Origin: Platycnemis pennipes | Lineage: Eukaryota; Arthropoda; Insecta; Odonata; Platycnemididae | Direction: 5' to 3' | Length of the DNA: 64,000 bases | NCBI GenBank assembly: GCA_933228895.1 | Contig: OW121848.1 | Location: 162,642,688-162,706,687, forward strand | In this document: one piece after another, positions 26,398-38,258 of the stretch | How positions within the stretch are numbered: position 1 is the stretch's first letter | Layout of the letters: every line of letters starts with the position of its first letter | Translations under genes and position numbers: made by a program | The notes under the pieces: generated by a model | What the model saw: only the letters and a program-made list of their open reading frames with translations | Database searches by the model: none | Told to the model about the DNA's origin: nothing

Positions 26398-26792
26398 AAT
26401 CTAAAGCCTAAGGACAAAAATCGTTGGGTCCAGTTATTTTTGTGTCAAATGTATTAACTGCTTTAATGGAAGAAGAATATTTTGTTTGTAACGCAATTCC
26501 TTCCCGAAAATTAGCTGACCTACTAACGGACTTCCGTATGTTGAAATATGTTTGAAAATGCAATGAAAGTGGCTGTATTTTTATTTTTCAATTGAATATT
26601 ACTCATTACAATGTGAACTTTGTAGGATCCCTAAAATCACCGTCCACCCGAAATTGGCATATTTTTCCAGGTATGTTACCATAAGGAACCACAGAGGATG
26701 GCAGAATGATTTTTAACACAGTCATGGTATTACGTTTCCAGTAAACACATCTTGGGAAGAATAAACGCTGCCTCAATTAATACGCCGGTTAC

Positions 26793-27333
26793 CAATGGGG
26801 TCGTTTACCATATTTTTTTATTGCTGGATCTGATAGAGTTTGTAAAATAAAAAGAACCGTATTTTTCTGTTTTTTGATCCACCAATTATTTCTCGAGTTA
26901 TAAGCAGCGAAAAACTGATGTTTTTAACCCTTTCGGAAAAGTGGGTGTGGTGCTACCTCTGACGAATATATCGACTTCGTCCAATCACAACTGAACCCGC
27001 GAAGCTATTTCGCCTCATCGCATTTGGGGGGGGACACCGCTGACCCTGCCAATCGGAGCAGTTGCGACAGGATCTGTGCGAGCAGACCTTCCGAGAACCC
27101 CCTCCACTCCCTTACCTTCCCAGAAAGCAGTCAAGGACGTGAGGAAAATGACGTCAATGTTATCACAACAGTATTTTCGGTGGGCGTCACCTTTTGCTTA
27201 TTTTAATTTTTGATTTATGAGTGAATGGTTGTGGTTAGAAGATTAATTTTTTCACTAAAATTCATTTTTCGTTTCCATATAACGATTTCGTGTACAATAT
27301 TGCGATTTCGGTTCCGAGTAAATGTCCCCATTG
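26793..27333 (+). mobile_element. Non-autonomous TIR DNA element, 541 bp, CAATGGGG termini (copy A)
   Basis: The left end is CAATGGGGTCGTTTAC. The right end read inward is CAATGGGGACATTTAC. The whole length aligns, in inverted orientation, with 52210-52746, which has almost the same length. The element contains the TGACGTCA palindrome (27149-27156), a conserved GC-rich centre, and no transposase. No target-site duplication is evident. Short frames at 27024-27206 and 27225-27478 have no recognisable content. Confidence 0.8.
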
Positions 27334-30300
27334 TGGAAGAGAGGAATTTCATTATGTCGCTAGCTTTTACACTAATTTACTTATGTCCAAAAGTGTTAGT
27401 ACTTATCAAGTTTCAGGTAATAATGAAATTTCCTCCAGCATCACGTATTTCAAGAAGCTGAAAAAGGTGACTATCTAGTGATCTAGTGACAAAGCGGCAG
27501 TAAAGTTACGATGACGGCCTACCTGCATTTTCTGATTCCACCCCCCTCGCACGCGATTAACTTTACAACAATTCTCGAGGATGTGTCAAAAATTCTCCTG
27601 CTGCCCACTAAGGACCCCTTACCCGAACCATCTAATAACGTATAACAGCTTCTGACAGGCCCAGAGATAAGGGAGGTAACCAAATTTAGGTAAACTAAGA
27701 TAGTTACACGAGTTTTTCAATCATTTGCATGATTCGAGTCCACCATGTTACCAGTTTCATATATGTCCTACCTCCATGCATTACCAAATCAACATTTACC
27801 CTTAAGTTCAAAATCAAAGCGTCAAATAGGTTGATCCCTGAAATGAGCGCAGCGTATATTAAATAGTGATATCGATAAATAGGTGATAAGAGTGGAAGGT
27901 TTTAAAAGAGATGGTTTTCATTTTCGTTTTGCAGCACTTTTAACTAAAAGCTCACTGAAGGAAAGAGATTGAGACTACAGAAATTTCAGGATAGCGTTCA
28001 CATCCCTGAGGGGAAATTTACTGAAAAACCAAGGTTGGTTCGCATAAATTATTTCTATTATCTTAAGCGTAGATACTGTGAGATTTACTTTGAAGCAATA
28101 GTTACAGCTCTCAATGGTCCTCTAAATTCGACATGTGCGTAGTATATCGCCCTATCCAGTTAAAAAAAAGCCGTTTTCTCTTAGCTAACCCACAACTGTA
28201 CAATCACATGCTATAACGAAGGTACATTGAGTGAAATTCACGCCAGGCGCCAGTGAAGGGAGTGCAAGAAATTTGCACTTTTGGCATGATGACTTTCTCA
28301 CATTCTGATGTAAACCATGATGCCATCAAGCAATCAATATTGGAATATTTTGCAATAGTCATATGGTGGAGGGCAGTTCAATATGTAGCCTAGCCAAATG
28401 AGTTGTAATTTGTCCAAACTTAGGTCTGTGACAATTGGAAATTTATTTTTTTAATGGTTGACATGAGGAAATTGCATTTTCAAAGTGTGAATACTGCAAA
28501 AATACTCGAGGTTGTATATTAAAGACACATATTATTCCAGAAATAAATGCTTCTTTTAGAATAATTATATGTTATTAACCATTTAAAATTAATTTTAATG
28601 TGTACCTTTACCGTTCAGTGGCTATATACATAAATTTTAATTAACCATTCGATTAATAAAAAGTCTTAAACAAATATTTCCGCAGGCTCAGAATTGGACT
28701 TGTTCCTTGCTGTATCTAAGAGCGTTTCTTAGGATATGCATCATCCTACAGCAGAGGTAATATATGTAACCAATTGCATTAGTCAGGGACGTAGTCGTGA
28801 ACGAGTCATATCCCAGAAGCACGAACATGAAAGAAACAAAAAGAAAACTGAGAGAAAGAGTTGGTTTCCGGAACAAGTCACTAGAGTTGCCCTTCATGTC
28901 ATTTCCCAACGGAGCGTATGGCACTGTTCTCAGGCCAAGGTGGCATAAGGCAAAGCAATCGATAAGCCAAACAAGTCTAGCGCCAGCAGGAGCCGCTGTG
29001 GTTGGCTCATCGCCTCGTAAATTCTCGACCGGAAGTCGACGAGTAAAGAACGGACGACTCCGGATTATGTGCAAACACTGGATCTTCCGCTCCCTGCTAG
29101 GGTGACGCCGCCAAATGACAAGGATCGAACGGGGAGAGAGGCGAGCCGTGTTGTGCCGAGGCTTCATGTGTGTGCCCGAGGGTTGTGCATGTTGTAGTTT
29201 GGCGATGGCCGCAGGAGGTCACCGCGGCCCTCTGGGACGCCCCTCCCCAACCGGCCGCCGCCGGCCCTGGGAACGAGCCGCGCTCGTAGCGGCGGCGGTC
29301 GGGGCATTGCCGTGTGCTGCCTGAGACCACGGCCGTCGCAACGTACGGGTGGCCCCCCCTTAACAAGGGCCCCCTGTTGTCTCTGGACCTCGGGACCCAG
29401 ATGGCAGGACATGGGGATGCGAGTGACAAATATGTGCTCCCGTACGTTTCCATATCCACGGGCTTGCTGCATTTTCCTGCGCTCACCCGACCGTCCAAAG
29501 CGAAAACCTCCAGCAAGGCGGGAACACTGGGCTTACCTTGCTATTGAGAGAGGCGCAATATTCCATCGCTCGCTAAACCACTCCACCTCTTTATTCCTTG
29601 CGAATGAATTTCCGGATTATGCCCCTTGCCAGAAAATGGGCGAATTACGCGCGACTACCCTCTGCATGGAAGTTGTCGCACGATGAAAACAGTACCACAA
29701 ATTAAAATAATATGTCTGCATAAGGCAAACTACGGCTTCTAATGTTGAACTTATTTAGATACTATGCCCGCCAGTAACGTGAGATACAGGTTCAATCCCA
29801 CGACGAAAAAAACGCGCTCCCATCTGGTAGCAGTGTCTAAAAAAAGAAGCGAACAAATACTGCTGAATGATTTAGATGGCCTTTCTCATTTTCGTTCGCT
29901 ATATCTTTCACCAAAAGTTTCAAACAAACTTTAACCATTCCTATATTAAATTATTTTCTTTCTTGGGTGCCTCTCCATTCTCAGCTCCGAATGTAACTGT
30001 GTGATTTAAACATAACATTTAAATATCGTAACTATTAAGGAATAAACATATTACAACCCACGGTTTAGATGGCATAACTAATTGTAGGCGAGTTCCCTGT
30101 CACAAAATCGTTTTAGGATCTTTAGGAACGTTTGATTATGATTTAAAACATCAATTCTGGTCGCGTAATAAAATACTACCAGAAAACGGCAAAGAATTCT
30201 CTCTCTTTCCACTTTCCGATCCATATGGATACGTTTTTCCTTCAAATGTGTCAAATAATTTACCATAATAAAAAAAATCACACACAAAAGAGGGCCAGTT

Positions 30301-31699
30301 TATGTCAGAACCTTTGAGTGAATGGATAGGTTAAGTCTATTCATTTCTAAAATTTTAGAATATCGTTCCACTGACCTTTGTCCAAGTTTTGATAACCACC
30401 AATAAGCGGAATGTTTCCTATCATTTCTTTTGAGATTTTTCAAATGTTAGAACATTGAGCTTCGTACCTATAATAATGAACGACCGGTGATACTGAAGGC
30501 ATCGTTTATCACCATACAGTCAAATAACTGGGCACAAACGGCCGTCATTTAAAGAATGATTTGGAGTCTAAATTTACCGAGTGACGAAATGTTCGCCCGT
30601 TCAGCAAAATCAAAAGTTTGGCCTCTAGAAATGAATTTCCATGAATGCTCAGACTGGCGGAAAAATTTAAGGAAATACGCTACCAAGCTTTTCAGAGCTG
30701 TCGTGGAATGAAAAGGGTTGAAATATAATAAAAAGAATGTTACACACTACAACGATCCTGTTTTGTGGGGGACAGGTGGGCAGGGAGGGTGAGAACAGCA
30801 CGCGAAACTTGGTTGCGGGAAATAATTAAGTTTTGGCCGGTGATCCAAAGATGGCGGCGGCGGTCTCCGAGAGAACGAAAGGGAATTCCAAACACGCGCG
30901 GGGGGGGGGGGGGGAGGAGGTTAAGGGGGGGTGGGGAATGGGAGGGGGAGAGTGATGACCGAATGGGGGGGGGGGAGTTGAGTTTGCAGAAGGGGTCAGG
31001 GTACCTGCCGGTAATGCTGGCTATGGAGGTCGGAGACGGGAGGAGGGTGGGTGGACAGGAGGCTCTTTAGGAGAGACGGGGATAAGAGGAGAACTGGGAA
31101 GAACGCGAAAAGTTGGGAGAAAGGGAAGGATAAATGAGAAGTGAAGGGCGGGAGTAGGATTTAGGGGATAGGTGGGGCCAGCGAAGGAGGGAGGGTGGGG
31201 GATGAGAAGGGTCGCGGTGAGCTGAGAGGGTCGAGGAACATGCACCACGCCGTAGGGCTGCCGTCTAAACGATTCAGTTATGCAAAAACATGCTCAGTAC
31301 AAAGAAGTTACAGTGCTATGTTTCATGGAACCGAATTGATTACTTTTGCTCCAATCCAGTAGCAAATTGTTAAGTTGATGATTCTCCGAATAAGAATTTC
31401 CGGAAATAATAGCGATGTTTTTCCCTGGGATTATCATCGGTTAGTTAACAGGAAGGCCGATTTGCATCACTGAACACCGGATTGTTTCTTGAGAAAATAG
31501 TACGATGCTATAAAGGTCATTGCAAATGAAAGGAACCTTTCGAGACTTTTGATTTATCTTTGCCACTCATTTGTGACCACCTCACCCCCTGTTACCCACT
31601 CCTGCCCACGGCTCCCACACTTCTTTTCCCCACACCACTTCTGTTGAATAAGCACCAATAACCGTCCACTCCCACGCTCCTCCCCTTTCCTCCCTCCCA
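27334..31699. other. No gene recognised; GC-rich patch at 28980-29560
   Basis: A CpG-rich patch at about 28980-29560 carries overlapping 100-160-codon frames on both strands (28688-29167 and 29097-29516 minus; 29312-29686 plus). None resembles a known domain. The rest is AT-rich, except for the G-rich tract annotated separately. Confidence 0.4.
30855..31220 (+). repeat. G-rich tract with long G-runs (G-quadruplex potential)
   Basis: The plus strand has a run of about 15 G at 30900-30914, another G-run near 30925-30931, and one of about 11 G near 30965-30975, set in GGA-rich DNA. At least four closely spaced runs of three or more G meet the usual pattern for quadruplex formation. Long homopolymers are also prone to assembly error. 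Confidence 0.6.
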
Positions 31700-31746
31700 C
31701 CCTATTTTGTTCTTTCATATATATGTTGTTGCATCTTAGATATACG

Positions 31747-31787
31747 CTACCTGACGATGCTGTAATACAGTGAAATCCGGGGCGTAG
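31747..31787 (+). ncRNA. Hammerhead-ribozyme-like motif, degenerate
   Basis: The parts occur in type-I order: CTAC (31747-31750), the core CTGACGA (31751-31757), a helix II candidate CTGT/ACAG closed by AAT (31760-31770), the core GAAA (31772-31775), a mini helix III TCC/GGG (31776-31781), then GC where TC or another UH is expected, and GTAG (31784-31787) pairing with CTAC. One extra base precedes helix II, and the cleavage-site U is G, so activity is unlikely in this copy. Such ribozymes are known in Penelope-like retroelements. The identity is an inference. Confidence 0.4.
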
Positions 31788-31852
31788 TAAACTTCATTTT
31801 TGTGGATTTGGCTCGTGTTTTTTCTTTCTTTCTTTATCGTAAATTAATATAT

Positions 31853-31864
31853 AATGCATCTCAT
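31853..31864. repeat. 12-bp direct repeat, left (possible target-site duplication)
   Basis: AATGCATCTCAT, repeated exactly at 32085-32096. Confidence 0.65.
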
Positions 31865-32084
31865 ATTGAAGGATCGCGATCTGGCCGCGAGAACCTTAAC
31901 GGCGTTACCCGCTGAAAATGCTATTCTGAAAATGCTAGAAAATAATATTCCACAGGGAAAAATGACGCCTAGGTAGCTTAACTGGTTAAAGCACCTGGCC
32001 GGAAATCAGGGGATACGGGTTCGAGTCCCGGTCAAGGCGAATGATTTTTTTGTGGAATTTCCTCTCTCTGTGGAATTTCAGCTA
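31865..32084 (+). repeat. tRNA-like retroposed unit with 12-bp flanking direct repeats
   Basis: A tRNA-like domain lies at 31967-32038. It has an A box TAGCTTAACTGG, D stem GCTT/AAGC, anticodon stem CCTGG/TCAGG with loop CCGGAAA, T arm with B box GGTTCGAGTCC, and acceptor halves GCCTAGG and TCAAGGC that pair at 6 of 7 positions. A T-run at 32045-32051 could terminate pol III. Position 33 is C instead of the invariant T, so a working tRNA is unlikely. The anticodon loop is identical to that of the unit at 39948. The flanking direct repeats suggest that the 220-bp unit moved as a whole, although the tRNA part sits unusually in its middle. Confidence 0.6.
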
Positions 32085-32096
32085 AATGCATCTCAT
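32085..32096. repeat. 12-bp direct repeat, right (possible target-site duplication)
   Basis: Second exact AATGCATCTCAT. Confidence 0.65.
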
Positions 32097-34490
32097 CTTT
32101 AATTCATCAAGTTCTTCAAGGCAAAGAAATTGATAAGTGTGAGTGATGACATTAATAATCTACTTTCTTATTGGCTGAAAGGTTTTGATTCCCAGCACCC
32201 AGAAGGGGAAGTATTCTTAAGAAAAATACCATTTCCTACTTCAAGAAAATTACAAGTAAAGCAGTGCCTTTATAAGATAGAGAGTTCATCGATGGACCTT
32301 TTGTGACCTTCGGCAGTTAATGTAGTGGCCTTGAGCAAGGTCCGTCGATATAGACGGACCTTGGCCTTGTGCAGCTAATGCCAAAATATGTGGTTTCTTC
32401 TCATTTCAAATAAATTTCTGACAGCTACTTAACACACCTGTCTAAGTCAGACAACGACGAGAGATTATGTATCGGACCTATTGATTCAATGCATGTAAAA
32501 CTGGAGTCAGGTCATTTAAATTGGTGAAAACTCCCAACCCTGCATTGACGGTTTTATCATGCATCGTATTTTGTCGTAGAATAAGTTAAAATATGTAGTG
32601 CTGTTTTTCCCAATTAAATACGAGAATACTTACAGTAAAAGAGAAAAAAATTGATTAACGATGAATAAATAGTATAAATTCTAATAATGGCATTATTTTC
32701 TCCACGATAACTCTGCTTGATGTGAAGAAACTTCCTTGCACACTCCCTGCCGTGAATTACAGGGTAGTATGGAGATTAAGATTTGTTAAAAGCTATCCTC
32801 TAAAGATAAAGTTTTCTTGGTTCGGTATTTCATTGGATAATCTCTTCCCCCTTTTAGCCAGAGTGATTTCGGTGTACAAGCCTTAAGATTCGGTTTAAAA
32901 TAAGCGTGTAGTTACAAGAGAAGTCATAACGCATTACGACGCTCATTTATTTTAGCATGGTTTTTCTTCTTTCGTGAAGCATTCAAAAATGTTAATTATA
33001 TGGAGGTTTTTGCCATTTTTCTGAACATATTCATCGATTTCTTTGTGGAATACTCGAATACCAAAAGGTGTCTTCTATCGACTGAGTTCTTCTATGGGAT
33101 TCTTCCATGTAATCAGGATTGAAATTGAAATCAATATTGGGATTGAAATTTGCTTCGGGGGGAGGCTAGGTCTTGCGTAACTTGAAACAAATCAGCCTTG
33201 CCCATTCGGTGCGAGCATGTTACAAATCTCTTCCCTTAATTTTCAGTGCTTGGTATTTACTTTTACAGTGCCCATATTTATCTCTTCTCACTGGTAAAGT
33301 TCGCTGCTACAATCAGAACAACAGAATTTTTGGGAAAAAATTTCGGGGGGCCTGAAGCACCAGAAGCCCCCCTCTGGCTATGTGCCTGCATGTAATGTAT
33401 TATCACATCAACATTTTAATCTCACCATATGTTCAGATGATAATTATTTATTAAATGTTGGATTTTATTTCTAAAAAATAATTTATAATTGAACTCCTCT
33501 TCCTTCATTAAAAATTCCTAAATACCTGCTTAAACAAAAAGAGACTATATGGAACGGAATTCCTAACTGTAATTAATCGACTTATATTTTTTCACTAAGG
33601 ACGGTGCACTTGATGTTTTCGCATGTATTGTGCAGTTTATATTTCATTGAATAATATTTTGTAGTGTATTTAGACCTCGTGGAAGTGAAAGAAAATTAAA
33701 AAATTAAGGTTATTAATTTTAGACGGGCAGGAAATATTTCTTACTGGTTTCAAATCCAATGATGATGGACAGCTATAATATATGCTTTAAAATTCAGAAA
33801 AAATCAATTTGGAGGCGAAACAGATTTATGGTATTCACTGCATAGGCTTCAATTCGAGCAACACATCAGTCGTTTGCTTGAAATATTTCACGGAACGCAT
33901 CGTGATACTTCAGGGCAGCATGAAAAGGAAAGGCCTGATGGTAGTGAGCTAGTTGTGCCTAGGGAGCAGTTTAAGCTTTAGGAACATTTATATCCCAAAA
34001 CGTTTAAGGAACAACCATATTATTTGTCGTCGGAACCACCGAAATCCAAAAGGAATGTCGAAAATAGGATGGAAAATGAAACATTATAGGAAAAAAAGGG
34101 TTCGTTGATTGATGACGATATTAGTAGATAAATCATATGGTACGAAAACAATTTGAATAAAAATCACGTAATTTTCAGCCTGTCAGTCCAGGTCACTGCT
34201 TACCGTTTGAAAAATTGTATTTTGATAATCTTAGCGTTTCTGATTGTCAACTTGTAATTTAATTTAAAGCAGACGTATGGCAGATTAACATCACTACCTA
34301 TTCCGAAACCAGTTAAACTGGATTTAGGGTAATTTTACACCTTGTGACTAATTAACGTGAAATATTGCCTTGTCGCCTTGCAGTGAATAGTAATTTTCAA
34401 GTTTTTGACTCACAATTAGACGCAGAAGTAGTGGCAATGAGCAGCCACTACGGTTCTAACATACACGCACGACTCAGAAAGGCGTTTTTT
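32097..34490. other. AT-rich, no gene recognised
   Basis: Only short frames. A pair of related TCGA/ACCTT words at 32280-32370 (GATGGACCTT, GACGGACCTTGGCC) is too short to call a repeat. Confidence 0.45.
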
Positions 34491-34650
34491 TCGTAAATGA
34501 AATACTAACTTTGTTTCCTTCCACAAATTTATTTTCTTGGTACGACATATTTCGACACTTCGCTACAGAAACCGAGTCCGATGTGTCGAAACATGTCTTA
34601 CAAAGAAAATAAATCTGTGGATGGAAACAAAGTTAGTATTACATTTACGA
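34491..34650. repeat. Foldback element: 68-bp inverted arms, 24-nt spacer
   Basis: The left arm 34491-34558 and right arm 34583-34650 are inverted copies that match at 62 of 68 positions by my count. Each arm ends, toward the spacer, in a GTGTCGAAAYATGTC-type sequence. This resembles the GTCGAAACATGTC word commonly seen near the ends of Penelope-like and related arthropod retroelements. The unit may be two such ends joined head to head, or a foldback MITE. A transcript would form one long hairpin. Confidence 0.75.
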
Positions 34651-37630
34651 AATTCAACCTCCACATAGCTGAGCCTGATACAATGGAACGGGAGTGTTTT
34701 TTTGTTTGTGCATACTTAAATCTTCTGGTAGTAAAGTTTGACATACTATGATCATCAATTGGGCGGTTATCCGCGTAGAAATTTTAATTTTACTCGAACC
34801 GGAGAGGCCCCAACTCCGTTAACTTGGCCCACTGCCTTGCAGACGTCGTGATATATTTCGGCCAATTTAGCAAGGCTACTTCGCCCACTAATTTGTTCAA
34901 AAACATATTTTGTAGAGGTTATAATCGTTGCTTTGTTCACGTTCACCTGATCTAGACTAATTCTATTTGGATTGCGTACTATGTACAATAAAGATAACAT
35001 CATATGATAGTTTATTGCCACTGAAACATTGTGCCAAAGAATTCACATTGTAAACGAATAGATGTCACGCAATTATTCTTCCAACATAGCACGTCAAGGA
35101 AATCTGGAGATGATTGTTCAAACGATTGTGACATCAACTTCAATTGCTTCGAATTGCTACGAAGTTTCGACGGCCGCGGAAAATGACCATCACTACGCCA
35201 TGCTTGCAATGAACGCGGAGGCAGACCCATCCCTGCATCACTCATAAACAATTGAAACATCTACTTGCATTGATAAATAGTTCTCGGGTTTCGAGCCGAG
35301 TAAGATTTTGGGTTGTTGGCGTTATTTATTAATAAAATTCGCCGAGAAAAAACGAAATCGTGTATCTACTTACATATTACGCATTCCTTCAATGTCCGCT
35401 CTTTCCTTCAACAATGCTTTTTCAACGCTGCTACACCCTACGACAATAATGATGCCCTTGATCATTCATATGATGATAAGATGAGCAGAGGAAAGGAATG
35501 GAGAACAGGAAGGAGCCACGCAGAGCTGGAGTGGTTGATGGACAGACATAAAAGATTGGCATAAATAAATGATTGAAACATTTCTACCTCGATCCGGCGA
35601 ATCAGAGGAAGAAGATCCATGGTACGGGCGTAACTAACCGTGAAAGGGAAGCTTCTTCCGGAGGAGACTTATTTGCTACGCATGATGAAAGCAGGAGAGA
35701 GTGGGGGACGTATTGAAAAGGAGTTGCTGGAGCGCATATTCGCCTTCAGAGCGCGAGTTGAGACGGTGATGTGCGGAGAGGCACTGCATTCAAAGTGACC
35801 ATTTCGGCAAAAACACACGAAGGTTAAGTTTTAAATCCGAATTGTCAAACATCTTCATCTCGCAGACCTCTTCTCAGAAAGGGTTCTTTGTAAATAAAAT
35901 TAGCATGTAGGTGTTAGAAAGCAACTATTACTACTCAGTTAGGCCTAATTTAGAGTATACGCAGGCATATAAGTTAGTAAATTTTTATTGTTTTCAAAAA
36001 CAATACAAAATACTGAATTCATTACAATGAGAAAATAAGAAAGCTGGGTTGCCTCAAAGGAGAACCTGTGCTGAAGCAACCTTCATAATTGTATAATTCA
36101 TCGCTAACGTTCCTAATTTTTCATACAAAAGTGATAGTAGAAAGTGAAAGTAACATAAAAAAGTAACAATAAACAATAAATGCCGTTTACATCTGAATGA
36201 TCTGACGATGAAATATACATGTATAGGATCAGAACGAGACAGGCTTGATTAAGAAACTGGAACATGTGCAAGAGAAATGGGTGAGGTTTAGTTGTATCAC
36301 GTAAATATATATGCTGATTATCTCAAACTTTCATATGTCCCTCCAATTCCTTCCATTCATCCCTTGAGATCCAACCACTTAATTCTTAGAAAAAATCTAT
36401 GATGCTCGATTTCATTTTACCACCTCAATAATTTGTGCCGAAAAATAAATTCTTGGTATGGATACTGATGACTCAATTGAGAAAGGGTGTAAAATAAAAG
36501 CAACCCAAAAGCCAAGCTTATCACAACTTTACCTTTAATGTGAAAATGTTTATTTTCATTCGAACAGGTAACAGGCTCAGCTGCATGCAAAGAGATATTT
36601 ATAGAGATAACAGACCTTGTTCTGGATGCTTCCAAATATTGATACAAAGATCATTGTGGCCTCAAATAGGTGTAAATAAATTTTCCCATGACGTAGGTAA
36701 ATTGTGAAAGCAAAATAACCGCATGGATGACAAAGCAAGGAGAAATGAATGTTGAATTCCTAAAAATCCAGAAAACCTTGAAAATAATAAGCCATGACTT
36801 TTCCATAGCAATGAAAAGTTAAATGATCATTTTGGCATGATTGTGGACTAATTGCGATTCTGGTCAACAGAAGATAAAGTTACCGTTGACTGCTACTTGT
36901 AGTATTGAAGAAATAGAAGCTGGATTCAACGAATTAATTCGCATAATATTTAGCTAAGTTACGAATGCATGTTAATAAGTATGAATGTCAGGAAGATAGG
37001 AAATTTGAAGTGAATATGAAGGAATACAAATTAATGTGAGCTTCTAATAAATTCATCCTGTCCCTAAAGTAGTACTTTTTGAGTAAAAGGCTAGAAATGG
37101 TTCTCAAAAGCGCATATTTTGGTCAAATAAATGAGTATTACCCGATCAGGACCTTATTTCTACCGAGGTTAAAAGGCTACCAAGGTGAGGAGAGTATATT
37201 CACTATAAATATTCTATCCAGCAGAAATATTTTCAACTTAAATTTAAGCCAAAAATATTAGACAATGCTATTTAATTCCATGATCTAGTAACATCAAATT
37301 AATTAGCAGGTTGCAGGCATAAAATTAAATTATTAATGGATGTGTATAAATCCATGGTACGTGTCAGCACTGACCTCTACTTAAATTAGAATTACCTAAC
37401 ATTTTTTGAATACTCTTGTGGTAAACTATAAGATAGACCAAGGAGATAGGTCTTGTGCCTTTTATCGTCAGCCGTAACGGTAAACGCGTTTTAATACTGT
37501 TAATCATATTTTTCCACGAGGACTAGTACGAAACAAAAGCAGACAAAATAATTTTAAAATAAAGAATAAGCGTTTATCCTGCACGCCTGCTAAGATTCCC
37601 TTTTTAGTCTGCAAGTGAAAAGCTTTGACC
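34651..37630. other. No gene recognised
   Basis: AT-rich sequence with short frames on both strands, for example 34767-35021 and 35012-35260 (minus) and 35313-35564 (plus). None is recognisable. Confidence 0.45.
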
Positions 37631-37706
37631 GACTTCGTCGAAGACTTCCACATACCGTGGAAATTTTACTGTCATGGCAGTACAATTTTGGGTTCATATT
37701 TGACTA
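37631..37706 (+). repeat. Dispersed direct repeat, copy 1
   Basis: About 76 bp that recur at 38182-38258 with roughly ten differences. The shared core is CCGTGGAAATTTTACTG. Two small hairpins (CCAC...GTGG and ACTGT...RYAGT) are kept in both copies, partly through G-T pairs. The family is unknown. Confidence 0.6.
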
Positions 37707-38181
37707 ATTTCATGGTATTAGACAGAATTATTTGACCTTGTCGATAAAAACAGAACAAATAACACAAATAGATTTCTATAACAACATCAGCAAATGGTAA
37801 TGATCCATTTCCTTGTCATTTTGGTAGTCATGATATAAATCTCAATTTCTCGGTGGAAAAAGATTCATCCTCAAATCATTGCTTTTCTCGATGTGACTAA
37901 ACATATTCCTTGAACACAGGTTACCTAAAGTACGTAATAAAAGGTACGGTGAAAGAGTACATGAAGGTGTATTTTATTTATTCATTAAGTTGCTGAATCT
38001 GATCTACAAATTTCCTTTTGTTTTTATGAGTCTGTACTTGTATTTTTCATTTAAAGAAAAAACAAAGAAACTCTTCCAAACTTTATTGGGTTTCGCTAAA
38101 GGCAAATTTTCAAACTGCATCAAAAGTTTTTATGAAAGAGATCTTCTAAACTTTGGCTTTTTACTCTGATATTCTGTCAAT

Positions 38182-38258
38182 GACTTTCGTCGAATACTTC
38201 CACACACCGTGGAAATTTTACTGTTATGGTAGTACCATTTTGGGTTAATATTTGACTA
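38182..38258 (+). repeat. Dispersed direct repeat, copy 2
   Basis: Second copy of the 37631-37706 repeat, in the same orientation about 550 bp downstream. Confidence 0.6.

Noticed and set aside
29765..29815. B-box-like GGTTCAATCCC as another SINE head
   Set aside because: No convincing A box at tRNA spacing and no body similarity to the SINE families here.
31967..32038. Functional tRNA gene (anticodon GGA)
   Set aside because: C at position 33, an acceptor mismatch, no long variable arm as tRNA-Ser would need, and a near relative with a broken acceptor at 39948. A tRNA-derived repeat is more likely.
34491..34650. MicroRNA precursor
   Set aside because: The stem is much longer than an animal pre-miRNA, and its sequence resembles retroelement ends. 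Without small-RNA data the foldback description is safer.
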